From Pseudomonadota bacterium (lineage in GTDB: Bacteria > Pseudomonadota > Gammaproteobacteria > Steroidobacterales > Steroidobacteraceae), in contig JANXOV010000151.1 of assembly GCA_025357635.1 (NCBI GenBank), positions 1-38,358 on the forward strand: a stretch of 38,358 bases of DNA, written 5' to 3'. Positions 8,267 to 16,482 of the stretch are shown piece by piece. Within the stretch, counting starts at the first letter, position 1, and every line of letters begins with the position of its first letter. The translations under genes were made by a program, and so were the position numbers. The notes under the pieces are model-generated. The model had not been told where the DNA came from. It saw only the letters and a list, made by a program, of their open reading frames with translations, and searched no databases.

Positions 8267-9564
8267 ATCCGCGCGATCACGTACAAGACACAGATGGCGG
8301 CGATCGCCGCGCCGATGGCGAGCCAATCCTGCCGCTGCAGTGTCGCAAGAATCGCGAGGAACCCAATGACGCCCGCCGCCGGAATCAGCGCTCCGCCCGG
8401 CAGCACCAGCGGTGCGGGCGTCTGGCTGAAATGGCGGCGCTGCAGCTGCCAGGCTGCCGCGGCGCAGCCGATGTAGACGAAGCAGAACGCGCCCCCTGAC
8501 ACCAGTGCGAGTGTGGTGAAGCTGCCGCCCAAGGCCACGGCGAACGCCGCGCCCGCGTGAGTGATGATGGCCGCCATGGGGACACGGCTGCGCGCGGTCA
8601 CGCGCGCAAGGGGCCGCGGCAGGAGTCCGTCCCGCCCCAGCGCATAGAGCAGCCGTGACGTGCCCAGCAGATCGCCCTGCAGGCAGCCGAAAAGCGCTGT
8701 CGCGGCGGTGATCACCACTAGGACGCCGCCGCCTGGAATGATCATCTGCGCAACCGCGGTCACCGGCGCCGGGTGTCCGGCCAGAGCGGAACCCAGAACG
8801 CCCTGGCACACCGCTTGAATCGCGATGTAGAGCGCAACGACCACGCCGACGCCCATCAAGACGGCCACCGGCACCACCTTGTCGTTGTTGCGCATTTCGC
8901 CTGAGGGCGCCAGAGCCGTCTCCACGCCGGAGTAGGCAAACACGACGAGTATCAGTGCAGTGCCCAATGAACGTGATTCCGGCCACTGGGTCACGGTGAA
9001 GTTCTGCAGGTGCACGTAACGCAAGCCGAGCAATGCGATGGCCACCAGCGGCAGCACCTTGGCCGCCGCAAACAGCGCGTTGGCCCGCGCGCCGCTGCGC
9101 ACGCCAAGTGCGTTGACCAATACGAGTGAGCCGTACACGCACAGCAGGAGCAACATGCGCGGCAGCGGAGCGGCCATCGGCGGGAACGCGTGTGCAATCT
9201 GATCGGCGAGCGCCGCCGCAATGCCACCGCTGCCGGACACCGCTGATATCCAAAGCAATGCCGCAACCAGAAATCCCGGAAAGCGCCCGAACGCAGTCTC
9301 CACGTAAACGTACGGTCCGCCGCTGGTGACCACACGGCTTCCTACTGCAGCGAAACTCAAAACCAGCGGGACGAACAACGCGGCGCCGAGCACAAAGGCC
9401 AGCGGCGCCGCAGCGCCCATCGACGCGCCGAGTGTGCCGGGCAGCACGAAAATGCTTCCGGCGATGGTGATGTTGACGATGGAAGCGGCCAGGCCCCACG
9501 GGCCGAGCGCGCGCACCAGCGGCGCATCGGGCGGGCGCTTACCGGGTGCCGATTCTGGCTGCAA
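8245..9564 (-). CDS. APC family amino acid/polyamine permease
   Basis: Inner-membrane permease of the amino acid-polyamine-organocation superfamily, 439 residues with about 12 hydrophobic segments. The first helix carries NITIAGSIFVLPGTLG, the substrate-binding break of the family, and a helix 6-like FAYSGVETALAPSGEMRN follows. The best-supported start is TTG at 9564 with GGAG 9 nt upstream; GTG at 9516 is an alternative. The start lies 26 nt inside the upstream flavoprotein gene, so the two are co-transcribed and probably translationally coupled. The permease most likely imports the amine or amino acid oxidised by that flavoprotein. The 3' end overlaps the convergent GST gene. Confidence 0.9.
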   Translation of the reverse strand: MQPESAPGKRPPDAPLVRALGPWGLAASIVNITIAGSIFVLPGTLGASMGAAAPLAFVLGAALFVPLVLSFAAVGSRVVTSGGPYVYVETAFGRFPGFLVAALLWISAVSGSGGIAAALADQIAHAFPPMAAPLPRMLLLLCVYGSLVLVNALGVRSGARANALFAAAKVLPLVAIALLGLRYVHLQNFTVTQWPESRSLGTALILVVFAYSGVETALAPSGEMRNNDKVVPVAVLMGVGVVVALYIAIQAVCQGVLGSALAGHPAPVTAVAQMIIPGGGVLVVITAATALFGCLQGDLLGTSRLLYALGRDGLLPRPLARVTARSRVPMAAIITHAGAAFAVALGGSFTTLALVSGGAFCFVYIGCAAAAWQLQRRHFSQTPAPLVLPGGALIPAAGVIGFLAILATLQRQDWLAIGAAIAAICVLYVIARIQPVRKS

Positions 9565-11833
9565 CGTCGGCGCTCCAGGCGGTGTCGCGCAGCATCAGCG
9601 GCCAGCGCTTGCCGCGGGCGACGGTCTCGAGCGGTGCGCCCTTTGCCTGGCGCTGCCAGCGTTGCGGATCGAGCAGGCCCAATGCGAACGTGGCCGGCCA
9701 GCCCGGCAGGCGCACGCGCGAGGTCAACTCGCCGATCACCTCGCCGCGGCAGATCACCACATCGCGCGAACCGAACTCGTCATAAGGCATTGGGCTTTCC
9801 AAGGCAACGAGCGTGCGTGGTGCGTGCGTGCGCGGCAGTGGCGGCGCGGGACTTGAACCGCGTTCGCCAAGGCCGACCTCCTGCGCCTGGCGCGCAGGCG
9901 TAGCCTCGAAGCCGAATCCGGGGACGCCTCGGCGGATGCGCAGCGCTTCTTGCGCAAAATAACCGCCACAGCGCGCCCCGAAACGGCTGCCGAGGGCGAG
10001 CAAGTGCTGCCACAATTGTGCGGCTGCGTCGATTGGCGCGAGCAGCAGGGTCGAATCGTTGGTGGTGTCGCGGAATATTTTCAACTCGATGCCATTTCCG
10101 GTGCTCAGTGCGGACAGCATCGCCTCGCGCGCCGGCCCGTGCAACTCGAGCAGAGCTAACGCGGTCGTCTGATCCGAAAATCCTGTTTGCGTATCGCCCG
10201 CGGCGCCGTGCCGGCGCCGCAGCCACTCCGATACCCGTGATTCCTGGTCCGGCGGCGCGGTCAGCAGCCGTTGGCCGTCATGCCACGCCAGTTCGCGCAC
10301 CAGCGCCTCGACCTGATCATGCGTACCTGGCAGGTGGCGCAGGCACGCGTTCGCCTTGTCGACGTCCTGCCGATCCGCTGCGTCCAGTTGCTTCACATCG
10401 GCGCTTCGATCCACCACCAACACCTGCTCCGTGGCCGCCCGGACTTCTTCGGCTACCGAGCCGATGAACGTCGAGCCGTCCTGGCGTGCGAACCACACCG
10501 GCCGTTCCCAGCCGTTGACCGACATGAAACGCGCGCCGGCGGCGGCGGCCTGCTCGTGCAGTGGCGAGTGGCGTACATCGCGGGCGCTGCGATAGTCGCC
10601 GTCGGGTGCATGCATGCGGCAGTGAAAGCCGGGAATCTCAGCGGCGCGCCGGCGCATGTAGCTCTCCGCCGCCTGCACCGGCGAGAAGCGCCGCACGTCC
10701 AGCGGCGCGACGTCCGAGCTGGGCTCGCCCTCCACGATCCATTGCGCCACGAATCGTCCGGCGGCCGGGGCCAGTGCGATGCCGTTGGAGTTGAACGCGC
10801 AGGCGGCAAACAAGCCGGTCGCCCCCGGCACCGGGCCCAGCAGCATCTGACCATCGGGCGTGAAGCTTTCCGGGCCGTTGAGCAGCATTTTGATCTGCGC
10901 GTTGCGCAGCAGCGGGAAGCGCCGCATGGCGGTGGCCATGTACGGCTCGAACTGCTCCCATCGCTCATTGAGCAGCGCGAATGAGAAGTTTTGCGGCAGG
11001 GCGGCCGACGGCAGGGCGATGGCATCATCGTCCAGGCTGCCGATCATCAGGCCGCCGACCTCTTCGCGACCGTAGAGCTGATCGTCGTAGGACAGGAACA
11101 GCGGCAGATCGCGATTGATGCCATGCGGCTTGGTGATGATGTATTGATGCTCGAGCGCATACATCGGCAGCTGCGCTCCGCAGGTTGCCGCCATGTCGCG
11201 CGACCACAGCCCGCCGGCGAGAACGACGGTGTCGCAGTCGATGCGGCCTGAGGAACTCGTCACGGCGCAGACGGCGCCGTTGCGCATCTCGATGCCGGTG
11301 ACGGAGGTCTCCTGGAAGATCTTCACGCCCTTGGCGCGCGCACCGGCGGCGAAGGCGTGCACGGCATCGGTTGCATTGACGCGCGCATCGCTGGGAATCC
11401 AGATGCCGCCCGCGAGCTCCTGCGGATCGATGATGGGCAGCCTTTCGCGCACCTGCTCCGGCGTGATCAGATGCAATTCGATGCCGCGCGCCCGGCCGAG
11501 TTCGGGCAGCGTCTGCATCACACTCCAGCGATCCTCCTTGTCCGTGTAATGCACACGGCCGACATTGCGCCAGCCGATTTCCTTCCCCGTCTCCTGCGCA
11601 AGCGCCGGATACGCTTTTACCGCGTAGCGCACCATGTCGTAGACCAGCGGATCGGCCCGGTAGGTCTCCATGTTGCCGGTGGAATGCCAGGTGGTGCCGG
11701 AGCTGAGCATGGAGCGCTCGAGCAGCACCACGTCGGTGACGCCCATTGCGGCCAGATGATACGCGGCGCTGCAGCCACCGATGCCGCCGCCAATGATCAC
11801 CACGCGCGCGCTGCCGGGAAAGTTGCTTGTCAT
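9539..11833 (-). CDS. FAD-dependent dimethylglycine/sarcosine dehydrogenase-like protein (DAO + GcvT domains)
   Basis: Two-part flavoenzyme of 764 residues, slightly short of typical dimethylglycine/sarcosine dehydrogenases. The N-terminal half has the FAD dinucleotide motif VVIIGGGIGGCSAAYHL (11-27), then LLERSMLSSGTTWHSTG. The His in GTTWH (about residue 50) matches the histidine that carries covalent FAD in mammalian sarcosine and dimethylglycine dehydrogenases. The C-terminal half resembles the aminomethyltransferase (GcvT) fold, with GYFAQEALRIRRGVPGFGFE and a final GEVIGELTSRVRLPG. Family members oxidatively demethylate N-methyl amino acids and pass the one-carbon unit to tetrahydrofolate. 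The ATG has no Shine-Dalgarno but follows a TATGAT -10-like box by 6 nt, so a leaderless mRNA is possible. It is divergent from the GntR gene, with twin operators in the 45-bp gap before 11878. Exact substrate unknown. Confidence 0.85.
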   Translation of the reverse strand: MTSNFPGSARVVIIGGGIGGCSAAYHLAAMGVTDVVLLERSMLSSGTTWHSTGNMETYRADPLVYDMVRYAVKAYPALAQETGKEIGWRNVGRVHYTDKEDRWSVMQTLPELGRARGIELHLITPEQVRERLPIIDPQELAGGIWIPSDARVNATDAVHAFAAGARAKGVKIFQETSVTGIEMRNGAVCAVTSSSGRIDCDTVVLAGGLWSRDMAATCGAQLPMYALEHQYIITKPHGINRDLPLFLSYDDQLYGREEVGGLMIGSLDDDAIALPSAALPQNFSFALLNERWEQFEPYMATAMRRFPLLRNAQIKMLLNGPESFTPDGQMLLGPVPGATGLFAACAFNSNGIALAPAAGRFVAQWIVEGEPSSDVAPLDVRRFSPVQAAESYMRRRAAEIPGFHCRMHAPDGDYRSARDVRHSPLHEQAAAAGARFMSVNGWERPVWFARQDGSTFIGSVAEEVRAATEQVLVVDRSADVKQLDAADRQDVDKANACLRHLPGTHDQVEALVRELAWHDGQRLLTAPPDQESRVSEWLRRRHGAAGDTQTGFSDQTTALALLELHGPAREAMLSALSTGNGIELKIFRDTTNDSTLLLAPIDAAAQLWQHLLALGSRFGARCGGYFAQEALRIRRGVPGFGFEATPARQAQEVGLGERGSSPAPPLPRTHAPRTLVALESPMPYDEFGSRDVVICRGEVIGELTSRVRLPGWPATFALGLLDPQRWQRQAKGAPLETVARGKRWPLMLRDTAWSADVAARIGTR

Positions 11834-11834
11834 T

Positions 11835-11874
11835 TTGTGATCATATCAATTAGTTGTGATCACGACTATGATCG
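11835..11874. promoter_or_regulatory. Twin TGTGATCA operators between the flavoprotein and GntR genes
   Basis: Two TGATCA palindromes, at 11838-11843 and 11857-11862, are 19 bp apart centre to centre. In extended form they read TTGTGATCATA and TTGTGATCACGA; the second fits the TnGT...ACnA shape bound by FadR-subgroup GntR proteins. A degenerate third copy, TGATCG, is at 11869-11874. The same spacing recurs at three other pairs in the window. The left site covers the presumed -10 region of the flavoprotein gene. Confidence 0.75.
11840..11872. promoter_or_regulatory. Possible divergent -10 boxes (TATGAT on each strand)
   Basis: TATGAT is found on the minus strand at 11845-11840, 6 nt before the flavoprotein ATG, and on the plus strand at 11867-11872, 5 nt before an ATG at 11878. 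Neither has a convincing -35 box, so an activator or an alternative arrangement may be needed. Both are entangled with the TGATCA sites. Confidence 0.3.
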
Positions 11875-11958
11875 GGCATGGCGGGTAATGCTTGCGCCGC
11901 GCGCGTGCGACGGCATAGGCTGGCGCCCTCATCCGGGGCAACAGGACTGCGAGTTTTC

Positions 11959-12720
11959 ATGCTGACAAAGAAATCGAAGCGGGCGGTGGGGAAAAAATCG
12001 CGCGGCAAGACGCCGCGGCGATCCCTGACCGTGCCGGCTGCCGATAGGCAGGCGCCGGGTGAAGCGGCGCACAGCCGCGCCTACGCCACATTGAAAGAGG
12101 CCGTGCTTGCTGGCCACTTCCGGCCCGGCGAAGTCATCACCCTGCGCTCCCTCGCCAAGGAACTGTCCATCGGCGAAATGCCGGTGCGCGAAGCCCTGCG
12201 CCGGCTCACTTCCGAGGGCGCCTTCGAGGGGTTGCCGAACCGTTCCGCGCGGGTCCCCACGCTGAACCGGCGGCAGGTCGAGCAACTCATCGACCTGCGC
12301 CAACAGCTCGAGGGAAAGGCGGCGGCGCTGGCGGCGCGAAACATCACCCTGGTGCAGATCGAGCATTTGCGCGCGGTGCAAACCGGCATCGAGAAGAGCA
12401 TCTCCAGTGGCGACCTGCACACCTTCACGTCGCTGAACATGGCGTTTCACTTTGAGATCTACCGCATCGCCGACAATCCGGTGCTGGTGCCGCTGATCCA
12501 GATGCTTTGGCTGCGCATGGCGCCGCTGGTCGCCAGCACCGTGTCGCTGCTGACCAAGACGGCGAATATGCGGCGTGTCGGTCTGGACAATCATGAGCGG
12601 ATGCTGGCTGCGTTCCAGGCGCGCGATCCGGCAGCCGCCGAGGATGCAATGCGGCGCGATCTGGCGGTGCTCGACAAGATTCCCGGCTATTGGGAAAGTC
12701 TGCCCATCACGGCGGGGTGA
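11959..12720 (+). CDS. GntR family transcriptional regulator (FadR/FCD subgroup)
   Basis: Predicted ligand-responsive repressor of 253 residues. After a Lys/Arg-rich tail comes the winged helix-turn-helix (about residues 40-105) with TLRSLAKELSIGEMPVREAL and the wing RLTSEGAFEGLPNRSARVP. An all-helical FCD ligand-binding domain follows, with LIDLRQQLEGKAAALAA, NMAFHFEIYRIADNPVL and DNHERMLAAF, which contain the Asp/His residues that bind metal or carboxylate in this subgroup. I chose the ATG at 11959 because it begins the basic tail; an in-frame ATG at 11878 adds 27 residues of non-domain-like sequence and would suit a leaderless transcript. The gene is divergent from the flavoprotein gene across twin TGTGATCA operators. 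It is the only regulator in the island, so it is the obvious candidate to bind all four operator pairs and control its own expression. Confidence 0.9.
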   Translation: MLTKKSKRAVGKKSRGKTPRRSLTVPAADRQAPGEAAHSRAYATLKEAVLAGHFRPGEVITLRSLAKELSIGEMPVREALRRLTSEGAFEGLPNRSARVPTLNRRQVEQLIDLRQQLEGKAAALAARNITLVQIEHLRAVQTGIEKSISSGDLHTFTSLNMAFHFEIYRIADNPVLVPLIQMLWLRMAPLVASTVSLLTKTANMRRVGLDNHERMLAAFQARDPAAAEDAMRRDLAVLDKIPGYWESLPITAG

Positions 12721-12736
12721 GCTGCAGCTGGCCCTC

Positions 12737-14119
12737 TTACGACAGCGACGCATGCCGCACCCGTGTTAGCCACACAACGACACCGATCAGACCCCACGCG
12801 CCGAGCAGTTCCCACTCCAGGGGCAGCCCGTCGCGTTGCAGGAACGGCGCAAGGAATGCCACCACGGCCATCGTGACCGAGCCGGCCAGACCGATCCAGG
12901 CGAACGCGTTGCCGCCGGGCAGCGGGAAGGATGCGGCGCCGCCGCGCGAACGCAATCGCAACACTGTCACGCAGCACATTACATAGGTGAGCGTCAGCAC
13001 CATCGCGCACATGTCGGTGATGGGTTCGATGGCGGCTTTACCGGCAAAAATTCCGACGATGTTCAGTGCGGCGATGAAGACGAGCGCTGCCGCGGGCGAG
13101 CGGTAGCGCGGATGCAGGCGCGCGAATGCCGGCGGAACATAGCCGGCTCTGGCCATGGCGACCATGAGCCGTACCGCCATCATGAACACGCCGTTCCACG
13201 CCTTGAGCAGCGACACGGCGGTCGCGATCAATAGCACGAGTACAAATGTCTCGCCGTGCGGCAGCGTCGCGGCCGCGGCGATCATCGGCAAGGGCTCCGC
13301 GACCAGCATCCGCCACGGCGTTGCCAGGCTGGCCGCGATGACGACCAGGCAGTAGAAGGCCGCCGCCGCGGCGATCGAGGCGATGATGACGATGCCGATG
13401 ATACGCAGGTTGGTGCGGCCGGAGCGCTCCTCGATGGCCTGCGGAATCGCCTGAAAGCCATTCAAGGCATAGGCGCAAAAGGCGAAGATGCCGCCGCTGC
13501 CCCACCACCACGGCTTGCCGTTGGTGGTGGCGAACAAGGGCTGCATATGCCCGACTCGGCCGTGCAGCAGCAAAGCACCCAGAATGCACAGCACGACCAA
13601 CAGAAACCCGTAGGTCAGAATGCTATGCGAGATCACCGCCACCTGTGTGCCGATGAAGTTCAACAAGAAAATCGCCAGCGCCGCGCCGATGCCGATGATC
13701 AGCATCTGCGCGCTGATCGAACTGCCGAATGCCCGATACAAGGCGGCGGATTTCCAGGCCGGGATCAGCATCTCGGTGATCCAGGCGAGCGCGAGAGCTT
13801 CGAAGACCGTGACGCTGATCAGATAAAGGACCAAAAACCAGCCCACGGTGAAGGCCACGCCGCGGCCGTAGACGCGGTGCGCGTAGATGAATTCGCTGCC
13901 CGCTTCGGGCAGCAGGGCGGTGAGTTCGGCGTAGCAGGCGCCGATGGTCATGACGATGAGGGCGCCGCTCACGAAGCCCAGCACCGCGCCGCCGGGCCCG
14001 GCCTCGCCCAGCCAATTGCCCAACAGGATGACCCAGGCTGAGCCGATCATGGTGCCGAAGCCCAGCGACAAGAATTGGAAATATCCAATATTGCCGCTGA
14101 GCGTCGGCGCAGCTCTCAT
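12737..14119 (-). CDS. APC family permease, third gene of the BKACE operon
   Basis: Inner-membrane permease of the amino acid-polyamine-organocation superfamily, 460 residues, about 12 hydrophobic segments. Helix 1 contains SLGFGTMIGSAWVILLG, and the helix 6 region reads GFQAIPQAIEERSGR. It is a paralogue of the permease at 16483-17916: both share the layout around CYAELT.ALP.AG.E..YA and GF..IPQA. Its start overlaps the end of the aminotransferase gene by 4 nt (ATGA), so it is the last member of a coupled three-gene unit. It probably imports the amino compound handled by the two upstream enzymes. The 3' end faces the GntR gene with only 16 bp between stops. Confidence 0.9.
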   Translation of the reverse strand: MRAAPTLSGNIGYFQFLSLGFGTMIGSAWVILLGNWLGEAGPGGAVLGFVSGALIVMTIGACYAELTALLPEAGSEFIYAHRVYGRGVAFTVGWFLVLYLISVTVFEALALAWITEMLIPAWKSAALYRAFGSSISAQMLIIGIGAALAIFLLNFIGTQVAVISHSILTYGFLLVVLCILGALLLHGRVGHMQPLFATTNGKPWWWGSGGIFAFCAYALNGFQAIPQAIEERSGRTNLRIIGIVIIASIAAAAAFYCLVVIAASLATPWRMLVAEPLPMIAAAATLPHGETFVLVLLIATAVSLLKAWNGVFMMAVRLMVAMARAGYVPPAFARLHPRYRSPAAALVFIAALNIVGIFAGKAAIEPITDMCAMVLTLTYVMCCVTVLRLRSRGGAASFPLPGGNAFAWIGLAGSVTMAVVAFLAPFLQRDGLPLEWELLGAWGLIGVVVWLTRVRHASLS

Positions 14120-15432
14120 GCGCGAAGCGAAGCTGCGTACCGCATCAGAAAGTCGCGCACCGCGCCGACGAAGCCGGCCAGGTCGCTTTCCTGCATGGGC
14201 AGCGACAGGTTGATCATGCCGCGCTGGGCGACATAGTATCCGCGCTCGATCATTTCAAGCTGGAACAGCCGACGCACGGTTGCGCTCACGGGCAGAACGG
14301 CACTGGGCTCGGTGATGGGCCCGCTGCTCCATTGCGTGTTCATGACGCCGCCGATGCCGGTGGCCTGGAATCCGACTTTGAGCGCACGGCCCAGTTCATT
14401 GAGCTGCTCACGCAATTGGTCGCCCAGCGCATTGAGCCGCACGCATGCATCCGGCGAGTACACGTCGCGCGCGCCGACCAGGCCCGCCGACATGGTGATG
14501 ACGTTGTTGTTGAAGGTGCCGGCCTGCGACAGCGTTCCGCCGCTGCGCACGTCAAGATGGCGCATCAGTTCGCGCGAGCCGCCGAAGGCGCCGAAGGCGA
14601 ATCCGCCGCCCCAGAATTTTCCTAGCGTGGTCATGTCCGGGCGGATGCCGCGCAGGCCTTGCACGCCACCGGGGCCAAGCCGCGAGGTCATGACTTCGTC
14701 GAAAATCAACACCACGCCAAGTTTGCGGGTCTCCTCGCGCAGCATGTTCAAGAATTCCGGCGTGCCCGGGATGGCCCCGCCGGATCCCATCACCGGTTCG
14801 ACCAACACCGCCGCGATGTCGTTCGCATTGGCGCGCAGAATGGCGCGCGTGCCCTCGACGTCGTTGTAATCGGCCTTCACCAGGGCAAAGGGCACGCTGA
14901 GCGCGGGGTCCACGGCGCCGTAAATCATGAAGCCGCCGTGATAGCAGCCGTTGAACACGAGGACCTTGGGCCGGCGGGTCGCATGTCGCGCCACCAGCGT
15001 TGCGAACAGGCAGGCCTCGGAGCCGGAATTGCAAAACCGCAGCTGCTCCATGGAAGGAATGCGTTTGGAAATGTATTCGGCGAATTCGACCTCGCGGGTG
15101 TTGGGACCGCTGAGTGAAATGCCAGCCTGCATCGCCTCGAGCGCCGCGCGCTGCAGCGGTTCGCACTGCTGACCGAACAGGCCGGCGGCGTAGTCCCCGA
15201 CCAGGTTCAGGTATTCGTGGGCGTCGATGTCGGTGATGCGGCAGCCCTTGCCGGTCGCGATGGCGAGCGGGAAGGGCGCGAAATACAGCGTCTGGCGCGA
15301 ATGGCCGGCCGGCAGCACAGCCGCCGCGCGTTCGTGACGGGCGCGGCTCTTCGGATTGGCGGCGGCAAAGCGCGACTCGGCGCCGGCCAGCGCCTCATCC
15401 AGTTCGGAGCGTTCCTTGAGCGCGGTGTTCAT
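14116..15432 (-). CDS. Class III PLP aminotransferase, beta-transaminase (VpAT)-like
   Basis: PLP-dependent fold-type I enzyme of 438 residues in the glutamate-1-semialdehyde aminomutase/omega-transaminase group. Cofactor motifs are NSGSEA (135-140), GCYHG (162-166), the Asp in IFDEVMTS (about 245) and the Schiff-base Lys in TTLGKFWGGG (about 272). The N-terminal stretch SRQTLYFAPFPLAIATGKG, the block EPVMGSGGAIPG and LSQAGTFNNNVITM strongly recall, from memory, the beta-phenylalanine aminotransferase of Variovorax paradoxus. That includes the Arg (here about residue 46) thought to hold the substrate carboxylate. This suggests transamination of a beta-amino acid to a beta-keto acid, a product that suits the neighbouring BKACE. 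It overlaps both neighbours by 4 nt. An aminomutase cannot be excluded without alignment. Confidence 0.85.
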   Translation of the reverse strand: MNTALKERSELDEALAGAESRFAAANPKSRARHERAAAVLPAGHSRQTLYFAPFPLAIATGKGCRITDIDAHEYLNLVGDYAAGLFGQQCEPLQRAALEAMQAGISLSGPNTREVEFAEYISKRIPSMEQLRFCNSGSEACLFATLVARHATRRPKVLVFNGCYHGGFMIYGAVDPALSVPFALVKADYNDVEGTRAILRANANDIAAVLVEPVMGSGGAIPGTPEFLNMLREETRKLGVVLIFDEVMTSRLGPGGVQGLRGIRPDMTTLGKFWGGGFAFGAFGGSRELMRHLDVRSGGTLSQAGTFNNNVITMSAGLVGARDVYSPDACVRLNALGDQLREQLNELGRALKVGFQATGIGGVMNTQWSSGPITEPSAVLPVSATVRRLFQLEMIERGYYVAQRGMINLSLPMQESDLAGFVGAVRDFLMRYAASLRA

Positions 15433-16409
15433 GCGGATTTCCTGTTCGATGGTATGGCTTTTGACTTGGCCGGTAGCCCCAGCAGCACGCGTGTCTGAGC
15501 GGGCGTCGCGATCTTGCGGTTCAGCTCGCCGGCGATGCGCACGACGCGGCGCACGGCTTCGGCGTTATCGGTGAACCGGCGTCCGCGCGCGTAGTACAGA
15601 TTGTCCTCCAGGCCCACCCGTGCATGTCCGCCCATCAGCAGCGCCAGTGTCGTCAGCGGCAGCTGAAACGGACCGATGCCCGAGCACAGCCACACACTCT
15701 GGTCGGGCAGCTCGCGCAGCAGCGCAATGACGTGCTCGGGAGTCGGGTAGCTCGCGGTTTGAGCGCCCATGACGGTCTGGATGAGATACGGCGGTTCGAC
15801 CAGCTTGCGTTCGATCAGATCGCGCATCACCCAGGCGCCGCCGCTGTGATAAGTCTCCATTTCGGGCCTGATGCCGCGCTTCTTCATCTCGGCCGCGAAC
15901 TGTTCGACGATGCCATAGGTGAAGGCAATGCAGGCATCGACTTCCATTTCCTCCCGCGGATGCGCCAGCGGCGCGCGCCGTGCCTTCATCGTGAAGCGGC
16001 TCATGTCGGGCGTGAGATTCAGCGAAGCGACGTCGGGACCGGCGTCCAGGCACGACAGCCGCTCCTCCATGCTCATGGTGAGATCGCCGCCCGTGGTGTT
16101 GTTGATGACGATGTCCGGGCAGCGCTCGCGGATTTTGGAGTTGACTGCGTACCATTCGTCGGCGCGGCGCGCGCCCAGTGTGAAGTCGCGCGAGTCGCGC
16201 GCGTGCACATGGACCATGCTGGCGCCGGCCTCATACGCTGCGGCCACGGAGTCGGCGATTTCATCCGGCGTTTCCGGTAGTGCATCATGGCTTTCCTTGC
16301 CCTGAATGCCGCCGTTGCACGCCACGCAAATCATGGCGGGGCCGAAGCCTGCGCGCGTGTGGTCCATGTACTCGAAGGTGTCGGCGTAACGCCAGGTGAG
16401 ATCAGCCAT
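15429..16409 (-). CDS. Beta-keto acid cleavage enzyme (BKACE, DUF849)
   Basis: Zinc-dependent TIM-barrel enzyme of 326 residues. BKACE enzymes condense a beta-keto acid with acetyl-CoA and split it into acetoacetate and a new acyl-CoA; the founder is 3-keto-5-aminohexanoate cleavage enzyme. Signature residues visible are AGASMVHVHARD (metal ligands His67 and His69, Arg71), VINNTTGGD (102-109), an ETYHSGGAW segment and GGHARVGLEDN with the catalytic Glu at about 268. The opening FEYMDH and CNGGIQGKESHDALPETP are unusual against the short N-terminus of typical members and may mark a subfamily. ATG at 16409 has GGGAG about 8 nt upstream. It is the first gene of a coupled operon with an aminotransferase and a permease, preceded by a sigma-70-like promoter bearing twin TGTGATCA sites. 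Confidence 0.87.
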   Translation of the reverse strand: MADLTWRYADTFEYMDHTRAGFGPAMICVACNGGIQGKESHDALPETPDEIADSVAAAYEAGASMVHVHARDSRDFTLGARRADEWYAVNSKIRERCPDIVINNTTGGDLTMSMEERLSCLDAGPDVASLNLTPDMSRFTMKARRAPLAHPREEMEVDACIAFTYGIVEQFAAEMKKRGIRPEMETYHSGGAWVMRDLIERKLVEPPYLIQTVMGAQTASYPTPEHVIALLRELPDQSVWLCSGIGPFQLPLTTLALLMGGHARVGLEDNLYYARGRRFTDNAEAVRRVVRIAGELNRKIATPAQTRVLLGLPAKSKAIPSNRKSA

Positions 16410-16431
16410 CGTAGACTCCCGGTTCCTAATC

Positions 16432-16460
16432 TGTGATCAAATTATGCCCTTGTGATCAAA
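16432..16460. promoter_or_regulatory. Twin TGTGATCA operators of the BKACE operon
   Basis: TGTGATCAAA occurs twice in the same orientation, with TGATCA cores at 16434-16439 and 16453-16458, 19 bp centre to centre. One core lies between the -35 and -10 boxes of the predicted promoter and the other just downstream of the -10 box, which is typical repressor geometry. Confidence 0.75.
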
Positions 16461-16469
16461 TCAAGTCGA
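16441..16469 (-). promoter_or_regulatory. Sigma-70-like promoter of the BKACE operon
   Basis: On the minus strand a -35 box TCGACT (16469-16464) and a -10 box CATAAT (16446-16441) are separated by 17 bp, matching the consensus in 4 and 5 of 6 positions. It would start transcription about 25 nt before the BKACE ATG. Confidence 0.5.
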
Positions 16470-16482
16470 GTGGCGCTTACTC

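Noticed and set aside
7625-9499. Long minus-strand frame through the GST and permease genes
   Set aside because: It is out of frame with the permease and antisense to the GST, and its product is Arg/Ala/Gly-rich with no recognisable motif.
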